A DNA stretch of 64,000 bases. Source: Blepharisma stoltei. Its lineage: Eukaryota > Ciliophora > Heterotrichea > Heterotrichida > Blepharismidae. The notes below the pieces were generated by a model, which worked only from the letters and a program-made list of their open reading frames with translations, did no database searches and was not told the origin of the DNA. The stretch spans positions 124,001 to 188,000 of the forward strand of contig CAJZBQ010000018.1 of assembly GCA_914767885.1 (NCBI GenBank), written 5' to 3'. Both the position numbers and the translations under genes were made by a program. Positions 10,225-20,545 of the stretch are shown piece after piece. Position 1 is the stretch's first letter, and each line of letters begins with the position of its first letter.

Positions 10225-11768
10225 ATGGGCAACTGCAATTTTCGAACCGAAAACAATGACCCTTCTATATGTAACCACTAACTCCCCCCCCCTCCGTAAG
10301 TGAACAAAACCATTAGAAAAATCGCTATTTTTTGCCCAAAAACCCACCCTCCGTGAGTGAACAAAAATTTTTTTAATAGAAAAATTTTTTATGGAAAAAA
10401 ATTTTTATATATAAATGATAATCAGTATCATGAAATCTAGAGCTAATTCTGTTTAATTTTGAACGGATTGCTTTTTAAAGTATAATTTTTATAAATTAAA
10501 TTAATATTTGCTTTCCAATTTTTGCGAATTAGGGATTTTTTTTAAATTTTCGAAAAAAATTTTTATATAAAATATATATATAAATTTTTTAAAAAAAAAA
10601 AATTAATCCCTCCGTGAGTGAACAAAATTTTTTTGTTCACTCACGGAAGGGGGGGGGGAGTAATCAGCTCTGACCCATCATCAATTCCAATTCCAGTACC
10701 CAATTGGCAAAGGAGGCTTTGGCAAAGTATGGCGTGTTGTACACAAAAAAACAAAAATCCCTTACGCTATGAAAGAAATGCAAAAGCGGAGGATTATTCA
10801 CAAAAAAAGCGTGCATTCAGTAATGAATGAGAGAAGACTACTAGCGATTCTTCGTCATCCCTTTATCGTTAATATGAGATTTGCATTCCAAGACCGAGAA
10901 AATTTATTCTAAATAATTAAAACCATTAAAAAAAATTTAAAAAAATTATAAAAGTCCTTAAATATTAGCATAAAATATATATTTAGCTATGGATTTGATG
11001 CCAGGAGGAGATTTACGTTATCATCTAGGCAAACAGAGAAGATTTACAGAGGAACAAACCCGCTTTTTTATCGTGTGCATTTTAAACGGCCTTGAATATC
11101 TGCATATGAATGGGATTATTCATAGAGACATTAAGCCAGAAAATTTAGTTTTAGACGAAAAAGGCTATGTCAGACTAACCGACTTTGGCATTGCTAGGAT
11201 CTGGCAGCCTGAAAACGGCAACGAAACCTCAGGAACTCCAGGATATATGGCTCCTGAAGTAATTTGTAGGCAAAACCACAATATCCAAGCTGATTATTTT
11301 GCTTTAGGTGTTATCGTCTATGAATTTATGCTCGGAAGAAGACCTTACCAAGGCAAAAATCGGAAAGAAATCAGAGATGCGATTTTAGCAAGACAGGCAC
11401 AAGTAAGGAAACAAGAAATCCCTGAAGGATGATCTGTGGAGGCTGCTGATTTTGCCAATAAACTTTTACAGAGAAAGCCACAGCAGAGATTAGGGATAAA
11501 CGGACCAAGCGAAGTAAAATCTCATGCGTGGCTAAGAGATGTGGACTGACAGAGAATTTTTGAAAAAAGGCAGGCTTCACCTTTTGTGCCAGGCCAGGAA
11601 AATAATTTTGACAGTAAACAAGTAATGAATGAATGAAAAGATGAGGCGGAAATTTCCGAAATAAAGGAGTCGTCGATACAAGACTTGTTTGTGGGTTATT
11701 TCTTTGATGCAACTTTGCAGCCGGATAACAATATTACCCAGCCAAAGGAAAAGGCATTAAAGAGTTAA
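10225..11768 (+). CDS. AGC/YANK-like Ser/Thr protein kinase; MITE in its intron, IES in exon 2
   Basis: ATG 10225 gives MGNCNFRTENNDPSI, with Gly-2 as a possible N-myristoylation site. A 15-nt intron follows, split by a MITE. The kinase reads YPIGKGGFGKVWRV, then YAMKEM (catalytic Lys), HRDIKPENLVLD, DFGIARIW and SGTPGYMAPEV. The layout DLMPGGDLRYHL matches the STK32/YANK branch. TGA encodes Trp in EIPEGWSVEAAD, RDVDWQRIF and MNEWKDE. Without the intron, the MITE and 10905-10977 the gene has 358 codons. The C-terminal FVPGQENNF resembles the start of an AGC tail. Likely membrane-anchored signalling kinase, by inference. Confidence 0.9.
10271..10667 (+). other. 15-nt intron split by a MITE
   Basis: 10271-10280 (GTAACCACTA) plus 10663-10667 (ATCAG) form GTAACCACTAATCAG, a 15-nt GT...AG intron, after TA-to-TA removal of the MITE. 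Only this combination joins DPSI to SLTHHQFQFQYPIGKGG in frame; MITE removal alone leaves a TAA. Confidence 0.85.
10279..10660 (-). mobile_element. MITE copy M2 (382 bp) inside an intron
   Basis: Begins TAACTCCCCCCCC then CTCCGTAAGTGAAC; ends in a hairpin of two CTCCGTGAGTGAAC units in inverted orientation before GGGGGAGTA. The core is reverse-complement to M1. A second CTCCGTGAGTGAAC lies about 62 bp inside the left end. Confidence 0.9.
10905..10977. mobile_element. IES in kinase, 73 bp
   Basis: TA 10905 to TA 10978. Removal gives RENLYLAMDLMPGGDLRYHL, exactly the kinase consensus. Other TA pairs also keep frame but fit less well. Confidence 0.8.
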
Positions 11769-11880
11769 TGTGTAAGCTTAAACAAGCTGAATAAAAAAAA
11801 AATAAATTTACATATAAAATAATGCAAAATTATATAAAAAAGGGTATATTTAATAATACATAATTTTTTTAATATAAAAA

Positions 11881-12969
11881 TTATTGTAAATTACTAGAAA
11901 CATGGCCAGGAAGACATGAAACTGTGACTTCAAGCTGTGACCACCCAGCTTGCTTAATAAGATCGAATTCTGTGTATTTTGTCCTAATTTCTTTGCAATT
12001 TTCTTCTTGTATAGTCTCATCATTTTTTATAGCTTTGTATGAGTATACACAATTTGCAAAGCCTATTCTGTGAGTGTTGTACAGTTTCTCATCGCAGATA
12101 CCGCATTTTTCGATATTTAAATGGCTAGCCTCAGCTAGTAAATTAAAATGCCCGAGCCCTTTATTTACTGATACAATTTGTTTGTAGGCCAAGCAGTTTA
12201 TGTTCATACACAAGCCTTCTTTTACGAGTCCTGATTTTTTAATTTTTCATGGACTTTGTAAGTTCTCTGATATTTTTGTGTTTGAAAATATGCTGATTTA
12301 TCTAAATTATTACCAAATTCCTCTTAAAATTATAGGAATATTCAATTTGAGCATTTTTTTGCAATATATTCATATGAAATATACATCAAGAATGCCTTCC
12401 TCTATTTCTGGGACATATTCTTCTGATGACAATTCTAGGTGCTTATAAATTATTTTTAAGTCCGTTTGGTTGCAGCACTGCTTATATTTAACTATTTCTT
12501 CCTGCAACTGTAAAACGGTTGATCCATTTTTGATGAATATACATATATATTCATCAGTACAGCAATGAAGCCTTATATTCATAAAGGTTTTATCTTTAGG
12601 TTTTTCTTTTGGGCTAACAGAAATTGAAAGTTTTTCCCCATTTTCTGCGTTTAAGTCTAAAAGGGTTGTTGGATCGTGGGAGTTATGCTTCCTAAACTGA
12701 ATAAAATTCCTTTATTATCCAATATTTTAAAATAAAATCTCAGCTTAATTATTCATAATAAGGATATATATTTTGCCTCGGAACTTGAGAACTACTTTAT
12801 ATTTGTCATGTGAATATAAAGAAGTTAAAGCGTTTTTAACTTCTTTATGAATCTGCCTGAATGATGTTTCCTTTGGAATCCACTGCTTTCTTGTCCATCG
12901 AGCAAAATATTTCTTATCAAAAGCGAAAATAATCTTAACAGAAGCCATTCGAGACTTGCACCCACCCAT
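11881..12969 (-). CDS. Hypothetical protein (313 aa) with two short IESs
   Basis: Three open segments join after removing 12702-12764 and 12289-12372. The N-terminus MGGCKSRMASVKIIFAFDKK could be myristoylated or acylated. A middle part resembles a ubiquitin-like or PB1-like fold only loosely (IFIKNGSTVLQLQEEIVKYK). The C-terminal part has a CGICDEKLYN...FANC pattern that could bind one zinc ion, in a RING-like arrangement that is incomplete. TGA is used as Trp. No family recognised. The gene is tail-to-tail with the YANK-like kinase, 112 bp apart. Confidence 0.7.
12289..12372. mobile_element. IES, about 84 bp
   Basis: TA 12289 to TA 12373. Removal joins GILDVYFI to FSNTKISENLQS in frame; the gap has TAA stops on the coding strand. 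Confidence 0.65.
12702..12764. mobile_element. IES, 63 bp
   Basis: TA 12702 to TA 12765. Removal joins KFRGKIY to IQFRKHNSHDPTT in frame. Confidence 0.7.
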
Positions 12970-13215
12970 TTACAGAATTTATATAATGCTTTTTTTCTGA
13001 TCTCAATAAATCAATTTTTTAATGGAAATAAAATAAATGAAATATCTTGGTAAATAAAAATATAAAAGATATTATTTATAAGCAAATTCTTCAGTATTCT
13101 CTATTAAATATTTTCTATTGAATATTAGGTCCTCACTTCACAGAATTTATTTCGATGCTATACGTTACATAAATAAGCCTAATATTATAAATGGCGAAAT
13201 AAAAATTTAATTAAC

Positions 13216-14622
13216 TTATTTTTGAGTTACAGCCATATGCATAGGAGATTCACCTGCTTTATGGAAATGGTCTCTTACGAGCTTATTTATAGTTTCAACC
13301 CACTTATGAGAGTTTCCTAAAATTTCCTTAAAAAAATAGCTCCTTTTTGAGGTTGTATTCTTTTCTAAACAAAATAACCCAAAATATCAATTATTTATAT
13401 CTATTTGCCTATTTATTATTATATTAATAACAACAAATTCTTTATCATTCTTTGCCTCAGCTTTTAAAACAGCTGAAAATTCTATATCACCTTTATAAAG
13501 ATTTTCTAAATTTTTATAAAATACCCTCGGTTCATCTGTGATAATTAACTGTCTTTTTCTATAAACCCATTTACATCATTTTTTAATGATCCCTATCATC
13601 AGCACTTCAGGCTCTTTATTTTCTTCTCTATTCAAGAGCTCTATTTCTAAAACGTCATTTTCTTTAGGGTGATTTATTTCAGGCATATTTTCATATGGAA
13701 CTGCTTGAGACATGATAGAATTTAAGTCAAATCCACTAATAAAAGGATGATTTTTCAATGCATTCATATCATTTGCACTGCCTAAACTGCCGCCTCCAAG
13801 CCTATCAGCTGGATTTACAACTAAAAGTTTCCTTACTATATCAATTCCATCATCTGGCATATTTTCAGTGAACTCAATTCTCCCTTCTCTAATTTGTTCA
13901 AAAATCATAAAACTGCTGACACCTCGAAAAGGTGGCTTCCCAGCCATCATTTCATAAATTGAGCAGCCAAGTGCTCATAAATCGGCACTAGGCCCTACAT
14001 TTTCATCATTTAGAAGCTCAGGAGAGACATATCTAAATATTTTTTACTCAGCAGTTCCTACAAAGGTCCCGCGTCTTTCCAATTCATGGTCTTGATCTTG
14101 GGAATTTTCAGGCTCCTGGGACACTTCTTTGGCGGTGCCAAAATCTGATAGTCTTAAATGGAAATCTTGAGATAGCAAAAGGTTGTCGGGCTTTAAATCT
14201 CGGTGGACTATGCCTTCACTGTGTAATTGATCAAGTATAAAAATAAGCTCAGCTGTGTAAAAACGCGCGAGTTCTATTGGGAATGATGGCTTAAATGAAG
14301 AAATTAGGCTGCCAAAATCACCGTTTGGACAATATTCAAGCACAAAAAATAAATTTTCAGCGTCTTGAAAAGTGTAATGGAGTTTTATGATCCCAGGGTG
14401 GGTTTTAAGCTTGGTCAAAATATTTTTTTCAATTAAAGCTTGCTTTTCTTTATTTTCCTATGTAAAATATACTTTTTTTAGAAGAGATTTTTCAACGATT
14501 TTGATTGCAAAAGTTTCTCCGGTGTCTTTTTTAATTGCTTTTACCACGCGGCCATATGCTCCTGTACCTAATATCTCTATAAAGTCAAAATCATGCTGGT
14601 CGACTCTTTTCGATTCAGCCAT
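13216..14622 (-). CDS. PDPK1: PDK1-like AGC kinase (3-phosphoinositide-dependent protein kinase 1)
   Basis: 458 aa after removing two 15-nt introns; no IES. The kinase domain starts FIEILGTGAYGRVVKAIKKD and carries FAIKIVEKS, HRDLKPDNLLL, DFGTAKE and the T-loop GTFVGTAEYVSPELLND, where the Thr would be phosphorylated. ADLWALGCSIYEMMAGKPPF and HP.I follow. The C-terminal region (GIIKKWCKWVYRKRQLIITD ... HKWVETINKLV) matches the PH-like domain of PDK1, so it should bind phosphoinositides and activate other AGC kinases. TGA is Trp in at least four places including KKWCKW. The start ATG is MAESKRVDQHDF. Intact in the germline, unlike its neighbours. Confidence 0.9.
14033..14047 (-). other. 15-nt intron in PDK1
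   Basis: GTAAAAAATATTTAG on the minus strand; splicing gives FVGTAEYVSPE. Confidence 0.9.
14458..14472 (-). other. 15-nt intron in PDK1
   Basis: GTATATTTTACATAG on the minus strand; splicing joins EKSLLKK to ENKEKQALIEKNIL. Confidence 0.9.
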
Positions 14623-14719
14623 TTAACTCAAATATTATCTTACAAAAATTTTTCTAAATTAATCTAAAGTATTATATTCAGTTTCAAATCCAAATTATTC
14701 AAAAATTATTAGTAATTTA

Positions 14720-14935
14720 TTACTTTTGAGCAATTAAAGATTCATATAAGATGACTGCATCTGCTTCTTCATCACTATTTATCTCTTGAAGCTGCTGCTC
14801 TGATTCATCATATATCAATCCACACTCAATTTGCGGCTTAAAAATATTTTCAGGAAAATTTTGACTGCCGTCGATTTTTCGAAAATTTATAAATTCTTTG
14901 CCATAAACGCCAACATCCTCAATCCCCCTTAACAT
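14720..14935 (-). CDS. Small acidic hypothetical protein (71 aa)
   Basis: ATG 14935 to TAA 14720. MLRGIEDVGVYGKEFINFRK is followed by an acidic C-terminal half (EINSDEEADAVILYESLIAQ). Composition is protein-like and it sits close to PDK1 on the same strand. No family recognised; it could be the remains of a longer gene. Confidence 0.5.
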   Translation of the reverse strand: MLRGIEDVGVYGKEFINFRKIDGSQNFPENIFKPQIECGLIYDESEQQLQEINSDEEADAVILYESLIAQK

Positions 14936-15151
14936 TTAAGAAAAAATATCTGTAAATTTTCATTTTTTGGTAGACAAATTCCCCTTCAATTCGATCAAAG
15001 TTTTATTTATAGGTAAAAATTATAATTTTTATATATATTCTCTTGGTGGTAATTTGATATTTTACGAAAAAATATTATATTTTAAATGGTTGAGTGCAAT
15101 TAGAATTCTATATCAACAAATTTAGCTCTTTAAATCAAAATTTATATAATC

Positions 15152-16143
15152 CTAATAATTGCATTTTGAAGGGGAAGAGTCAGCATTTTGGGAGCTGTCG
15201 AAGACTACAATAAACCTTTTCGCTCATTTCGCGTTGTTTATTTTGCGTATAATCGTGTTAATTTGATAAGAATTTTTCTTGCAAACATGAGCTAAAATCT
15301 CTTCAATTTTATTTTTGTTATCAACCGGTTTGCTAGCTCCTTTAAAAAAATGATTATAATCAGGAGACTCAATACTGGGTTCATTTAGTAGAATTGAGCT
15401 TCCAGGGCCAGCTTGGGTATTATTTGAAGAAATTGAAGATGTAATTAGATTGGAAAGTCTATCAGTGCTTAATAATTCATTTTTCGAAAAGGATATCGAG
15501 CTAGGCAAAGCATTATTTTTCACTTTTCCAAGCAGCATTTGTTTTAGCTGCTGCAATTTTTTATCTTTTATTTTGCCTTTTTCTGTCTCCTTGTTTTCAA
15601 TCATTTCAATTATTTCTCCGAAATCTTCCAATCCAAGTGGGGATTTCTGTTCTGGAAAATCTGTATGTACAGTATCTTCTGCATCGTCAGTTAATATAAG
15701 TGTTTCATCATACTCATACAAATCAGGTAACATTTGATTTTTGTACTTATTTGCGAAGAAATTTTCAACTGATTCTTGGTTTTGGTTGTCTGAAGGTAGC
15801 GATTTATTTTCAAAATTTCTTAGCTCTGTGAAGTATCCATGAGTCCCACTTATCGTTCGTTTATGGCTTGGCTTGTTAGGTGTAGAGAGAGATTTTAATT
15901 TAAATTCATCGATTGAGAAAGCACTTCTGTGGGTTGGGCTTTTTTTGTCTTCACAAGTAAATTTAACAAGAGAGCTATCTTCGTTAGAGTCATTAGTTTT
16001 CCCTAAATAAAATATACTTTTTGGATTTAAATAGCTATTATTTTACCTTATTATAGTTAATCGTCGTTTAGTCATGCTACTAAGAATAATCTTTCATCGC
16101 CAGCAAAATTTCTGCATTTTCCTCTTGTCCCAAGAGCCTTCAT
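15152..16143 (-). CDS. Hypothetical protein (316 aa), one 15-nt intron and a 26-bp TA-bounded gap
   Basis: The main frame runs from about 16000 to a stop at 15152; TGA in NAKWAKRFIVVFD lets it pass the apparent end at 15224. Upstream, a 15-nt intron (16003-16017) and a TA-to-TA gap of only 26 bp (16032-16057) join it to MKALGTRGKCRNFAGDERLF, starting at ATG 16143. The product is Ser/Asn/Lys-rich with an acidic middle (EYDETLILTDDAEDTVHTD) and a helical segment (KDKKLQQLKQMLLGKVKNN). No domain recognised. The first 30 codons are less certain than the rest. Confidence 0.6.
16003..16017 (-). other. 15-nt intron
   Basis: GTATATTTTATTTAG on the minus strand; splicing joins LNPKR to KTNDSNEDSS. 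Confidence 0.75.
16032..16057. other. 26-bp TA-bounded gap, possible very short IES
   Basis: Contains TAA/TAG in frame. TA-to-TA removal restores the frame (LNDDYLNPK). It is much shorter than the other IESs here, so this assignment is tentative. Confidence 0.35.
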
Positions 16144-16304
16144 TTATTAAATCATAATAAATTGAACTCAAAAAAATTCAATTATTTATAATTTTCCACA
16201 TGATTTAACCAAATAAATTAAAAATTTATAGAAAATTTTGTCAACTATGCCAATACATATAAAAAATATTTTTAAATTATTAATTGACATTTTAACAAAT
16301 AAAA

Positions 16305-17042
16305 TTAATCACACACTTCTGGCAGCTTATCCTCTTCTTCTAGCTCTTCCACAGCTTTTAGCAACAACTCAGAAGGTGCAGTGTTGTGTGTTAAGCTTGA
16401 TTTTACATTCCCAGTCTGATAATATTGTTTTGTCCAATTCAGTAAGCTTTGTTCTTTAATTTTAAATTTATTCGCTACCTTTGTTGGCTCCTTCGTCCTT
16501 TCTACTTCAGAAATCATAAAAAGTTTTGTATTGGAATCGATTTTTGTTTTATCTTTATTTTTCCCTTTGTTAGATACGCTTGATATAAAATCAAATGCAT
16601 TAACTACATTTTCTTTAGGAGGCTCTGAACTATCTGTAGGTGGCTCAACAATTTTTTTTGGCTTTAGGGAATAACGCTTTCGTGGGATTATAGGAATTGG
16701 CTCATCACTTTTTAAAATTTCATTCTTTTTGATGGCAAGTTCTTCTTGCTCAAGCCTTCTATAGGCTTCATTAATAAGCCTTTCTTTGGCTAATTCTATG
16801 TCGTAGTTTAGAAGAGCTTCAATGATGGTTGACGGGAGATAAAATTTTTTAGATGCTGATGGGATGTCTGAGGAATGTGTGAATTGAATGATAAATTGCC
16901 TGATTTTGTGGAAAAATGGGTCTTCGTCGATGCTTAAAGCGCATTCTTTAACATAGCTTTCTATGAGAGATAGTCGGGCTGCAGCTTCTGGTACACCTTT
17001 TATTAGGGCATATATCCCTACTTCTCTTGGGGTTAAATTCAT
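16305..17042 (-). CDS. Hypothetical protein (245 aa)
   Basis: Uninterrupted frame from MNLTPREVGIYALIKGVPEA. The first half looks like a folded helical domain (PFFHKIRQFIIQFTHSSD, FYLPSTIIEALLNYDIELAK), then a Lys/Pro-rich linker and a C-terminal helix rich in Glu (KAVEELEEEDKLPEVCD). No family recognised. Nothing is broken in this gene. Confidence 0.75.
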   Translation of the reverse strand: MNLTPREVGIYALIKGVPEAAARLSLIESYVKECALSIDEDPFFHKIRQFIIQFTHSSDIPSASKKFYLPSTIIEALLNYDIELAKERLINEAYRRLEQEELAIKKNEILKSDEPIPIIPRKRYSLKPKKIVEPPTDSSEPPKENVVNAFDFISSVSNKGKNKDKTKIDSNTKLFMISEVERTKEPTKVANKFKIKEQSLLNWTKQYYQTGNVKSSLTHNTAPSELLLKAVEELEEEDKLPEVCD

Positions 17043-17498
17043 ATTTTATGCCCCCAAATAATGATGAACACTTAAGAAATGGGCAAATAATAAATGCTAA
17101 TTTAAATAAAAAGTTAGAAATTATATTATAGATATAAAGCTCTTTTTGAATTTCAAAACTATAGATATTAATTATGGCTTAAATTTTAAAATTTGTTTAA
17201 TATTGAGATATTCCAAGTGAACACTCAATGAAGATATTGAGTCCATTTTGAAAAAAAAGAACTAAATAAAGAAAGATTTAAGCTTCAAATCTGGAATTCA
17301 GCTTCTCATATTAATAAATTTCATAATTTATATTTAAAATGCATAAAAGGAATAATTTTTGCTTATGATTTCTGTTGTAAAAGTTCTTTTATATAAAGAG
17401 ATGAGTAAGTGAAAGTTAATTTTTCAATTTTAAATATTTTTTTTAGTTTCTAAATATCTGAGACTCTTTATCTTATCTAATAAATTTATGAAATTATC
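17043..17498. other. Intergenic, AT-rich
   Basis: Nothing recognised between the 245-aa gene and the DLST stop. Confidence 0.5.
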
Positions 17499-18961
17499 TT
17501 AAAGATCCAAAAGAATTCTAGTAGGCTCTTCTACAGCCATTTTAATTGCTCTTAAAAAGAGGACCGCATCTTTTCCATCAAGCAGTCTATGATCATAAGT
17601 AAGTGCAAGATACATTATTGGCCTTGCCACAATTTGGTCTCCTTTGACGACAGCTCTATTTTCAATACTATGCATTCCCAAAATTGAGGTCTGTGGAGGA
17701 TTTATTATGGGAGTTCCCAGCATAGACCCGTAGATGCCACCATTAGAAATCGTAAAGCTTCCACCTTGCATATCTTCTAAAGCTAGCTTATTGTCTCTTG
17801 CAAGATTAGCGAAGCGCCCAATTTCTTTTTCAATATCAGCAAATGATCTATGTTCACAATTTCTTAGAACAGGGACCACAAGGCCATTTGGAGTAGAAAC
17901 TGCAACTGAAATATCTGATAAAAAGTTAGCTTAACCAAAGAATAAAAAGCCAAATTGTCTAAGGTAATTATAATATTTAAATAGCCCTTCCCCTAAGGTA
18001 ATTATAAGAAATAATTAATTAAAGAAATATCTACATAATTTTTATATACGATTTCATCTCCATCAATAACAGCATTTGCTACAGGATTATGAAGTAAAGC
18101 ATGGGTGGCAGCTTTTACGAAGAACGACATAAATCCAAGCTTAACTCCATGCTTCTTTAGAAAATCGTCTTTATATATATTTCTCAGTTCCATTGCACGG
18201 CTCATATCACATTCTTGAAAAGTGCTTAACATAGCATAGGTGTTTTGGGCACCTTTAAGCCTTTCAGCAATTTTTTTCCTCATCTTGCTCATTCTTTCTC
18301 TGGTTTCAGTCCTTTCACCAGTTACCTTAGGAGCCTCAACTTTTATTTTGGCTGCGGTTTCTGGCTTTTTCTCTACTTTAGGCTGTTCTTTTGGCTGTGA
18401 TTTTGCTTCTTCTTTCGGAGCTGCCTTATTTCGCTAATTATTAATAATTAATTTTTAATTAAATTCAATTTCTTGTAACAATTTTAAATATAAAATTAAA
18501 TTTAATTGTTAAGGCGAGTCAGGGGCTTCTTTTGGCTGCTCTTTTGGCTGTTCTTTTGGCTGCTCCTTTGGCTGCTCTTTTGGTGCCTCAGCTTTTGCTG
18601 CACTTTCAGATTTAGCTTTGTCTGTGTCCACAATAAATAAATCAGCCCCGACAGGGATATCATCTCCTTCTTTAGCAAGCTGTTCTACGATTTCTCCAGC
18701 AACAGGAGATCTGATTTCTTGGCTTAATTTATCACTTTCTATTACCACAACGATTTCGTCCATATTCACATATTCTCCAACTTTTTTGACCCAGGATTGA
18801 ACAGCGCCTTCTGTGATTGACTCTCCCATTGAAGGGACTTTGATAGTCTGCTTGCTGAAATATCTACAAAGAGATTGAGTATTGATATTTCTGCAAGGTA
18901 TCGACTTGAGTAAAGACTTAGATACTGTGCCATAAGCAAAACTAGAGAAAGTCCTTAGCAT
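17499..18961 (-). CDS. DLST: Dihydrolipoyllysine succinyltransferase (E2 of 2-oxoglutarate dehydrogenase), with two IESs
   Basis: The E2 core of the mitochondrial 2-oxoglutarate dehydrogenase complex transfers succinyl groups from lipoyl-lysine to CoA in the TCA cycle. A Ser/Arg-rich N-terminus ([20 protein letters not shown]) looks like a mitochondrial presequence. The lipoyl domain carries the lipoylated Lys in [17 protein letters not shown] linker of PKEQ repeats follows, then the catalytic domain ([20 protein letters not shown]) with the active-site [14 protein letters not shown] near the end. The usual peripheral-subunit-binding domain is not evident, as in animal DLST. Removing 17912-18027 restores [17 protein letters not shown]. 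Removing 18435-18509 keeps the frame but leaves a TAG at the junction. Confidence 0.93.
17912..18027. mobile_element. IES in DLST, 116 bp, ends in repeated GATATTTC
   Basis: Both ends carry GATATTTC (minus strand), and TA-to-TA removal restores [13 protein letters not shown]. Inside, CTAAGGTAATTATAA occurs twice. Confidence 0.85.
18435..18509. mobile_element. IES in DLST linker, about 75 bp, junction unresolved
   Basis: AT-rich gap with stops. The only TA pair that keeps frame (18435/18510) produces CCT-TAG-CGA. The flanks CGCTAATTATT and AATTGTTAAGGCG are imperfect inverted repeats. Confidence 0.6.
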
Positions 18962-19027
18962 ATTTATCCATTAGTTAGTGAATTCACATAGAAATATGCA
19001 AGCCAAATAATATTTTATATACAAACT

Positions 19028-20538
19028 ATGAAAGTAAATTTTGGACTTGGCTCGATCAAAACTCTTATCAGCAACTACCAAAAGCCAAAAAGCGACAGGG
19101 AAAATTCTAACTCAGAGATAACCAACGCCAATATGCAGAAGCTATCTAAGCACGGAAGATCCCAATCAGTTGAAAAAATTCTTTTTAAACGAAGAATCCA
19201 TAGTATTGAAAACTCTGATAGAGATTTATCTAGCAGGTATCATATTTCTTACAAAACACAATCAAATTTTAAATCACTTGACATCCCACTCAAACAGTTA
19301 TTGAGAAGCAGCTCTACTGAGCTCAAACCAAGCGTAGAGATTGCCATGGTTTTTAATAAAGCTCAGGAAATAGTGAAAAGCGAAAATTGTGATAATCCTT
19401 TCGAAAAAATCAAAATTATTTTATAGACTTTTAATAAGAAATACAATCTGAGTCACAGAAATAGGCTTATTTTCTATAAAAGTTGATATGATTATTTGGA
19501 GAAATGCACTTTAATTTTTGGAATATTATAAAATTATTTGATTTAATTATAAATGAAGACAAATGCTATAAAAACGAAATGATGCTTATAAGAGAAGAAA
19601 TAAATAAAGCAATATTTGCGAATAAAAGAGAAATTCAAACAGAAATTCTTGAACAGTCGTTAGATAAGCATTGAGATATTCTTAAAGATTTAACTGAAGA
19701 GATTCCGTATTTTTATATTTATGACATCGCTGTAAAATCAAGTGAAGAAAAAAGGAAAATTATGAAACAAAATAAGCTAAAAGGACGAATAATAAAAGAA
19801 AATTTTGAAAAAAGTCTTAAAGAGAAAGATGCAGTAATTAATAATTTGAAAGGAGAAATCGAGATATTAATAGGAAAATTAGAAAAATTGGAATACGAAG
19901 CCAAAGAATTTTTAGGTGAAAGAATTGCATTAGAAAACCAATTAAGCAGAGCGTTCAAAAAAATAAATGATTTAAATTCAGCATTAGAAAGCCAAGAAGA
20001 TATTATTAGTGAATATGACAAAATTAAGTACGAATTACAAGAAACACTGAAAAAAACTCAAATTTTTTCTAACGAAATGGAAACAAAGTTATTTACGCTT
20101 CAACAACAAAACCGTGAAATTAAATTTCAATATGACAGCTTATCCGATTCATTTAAAACGTGCCTATTAAAATTAAAAATTGCTTATAAAGAAAATCAAG
20201 ATTTTGAAGCAATAATTTCTAACTTAGAATTGCAGAACTCAGAACTATATATTCGTGCAGCAGCTGGATTTGAAGAACTAACACCAAGACCCGATTTATC
20301 AGAAGCATTCGAAGAGGTTGAGATCGAAATGCCTAAGGCGACAACACAAGATAAAGTGCAAATATTATGTACTTATATAAAAAAATACAAAGAAAAAACA
20401 TTTGACAGTCCAAAGAAAAAAGGCAGATCAACCCCAAACAAAAAACATAAGCGAAGACCAAGCAATTTGTCTTCAATCGGCGAAGATATAAAAAAGTCAG
20501 TATTAGACTCCTCCCGTATAAGTAGCAATAATTCTTAA
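19028..20538 (+). CDS. Coiled-coil protein (481 aa) with a 65-bp IES
   Basis: After removing 19422-19486 the frame is continuous from ATG 19028. The N-terminal third is basic and Ser-rich; the middle has WLFGEMHFNFWNIIKLFDLI; the rest is heptad-like coiled coil (MKQNKLKGRIIKENFEKSLK onward to about residue 400), ending in a Lys/Ser-rich tail. TGA encodes Trp at two sites, including the junction codon. No homologue recognised; a cytoskeletal or basal-body role is typical of such proteins but not shown. The stop is 7 bp from the stop of the convergent cNMP gene. Confidence 0.75.
19422..19486. mobile_element. IES, 65 bp
   Basis: TA 19422 to TA 19487; removal joins KIKIIL to WLFGEMHF in frame. 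Confidence 0.75.
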
Positions 20539-20545
20539 TTGTAAA

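Noticed and set aside
10618..10830. 70-codon ORF beginning in the MITE right end
   Set aside because: Out of frame with the kinase sequence; its first codons are TIR and G-run.
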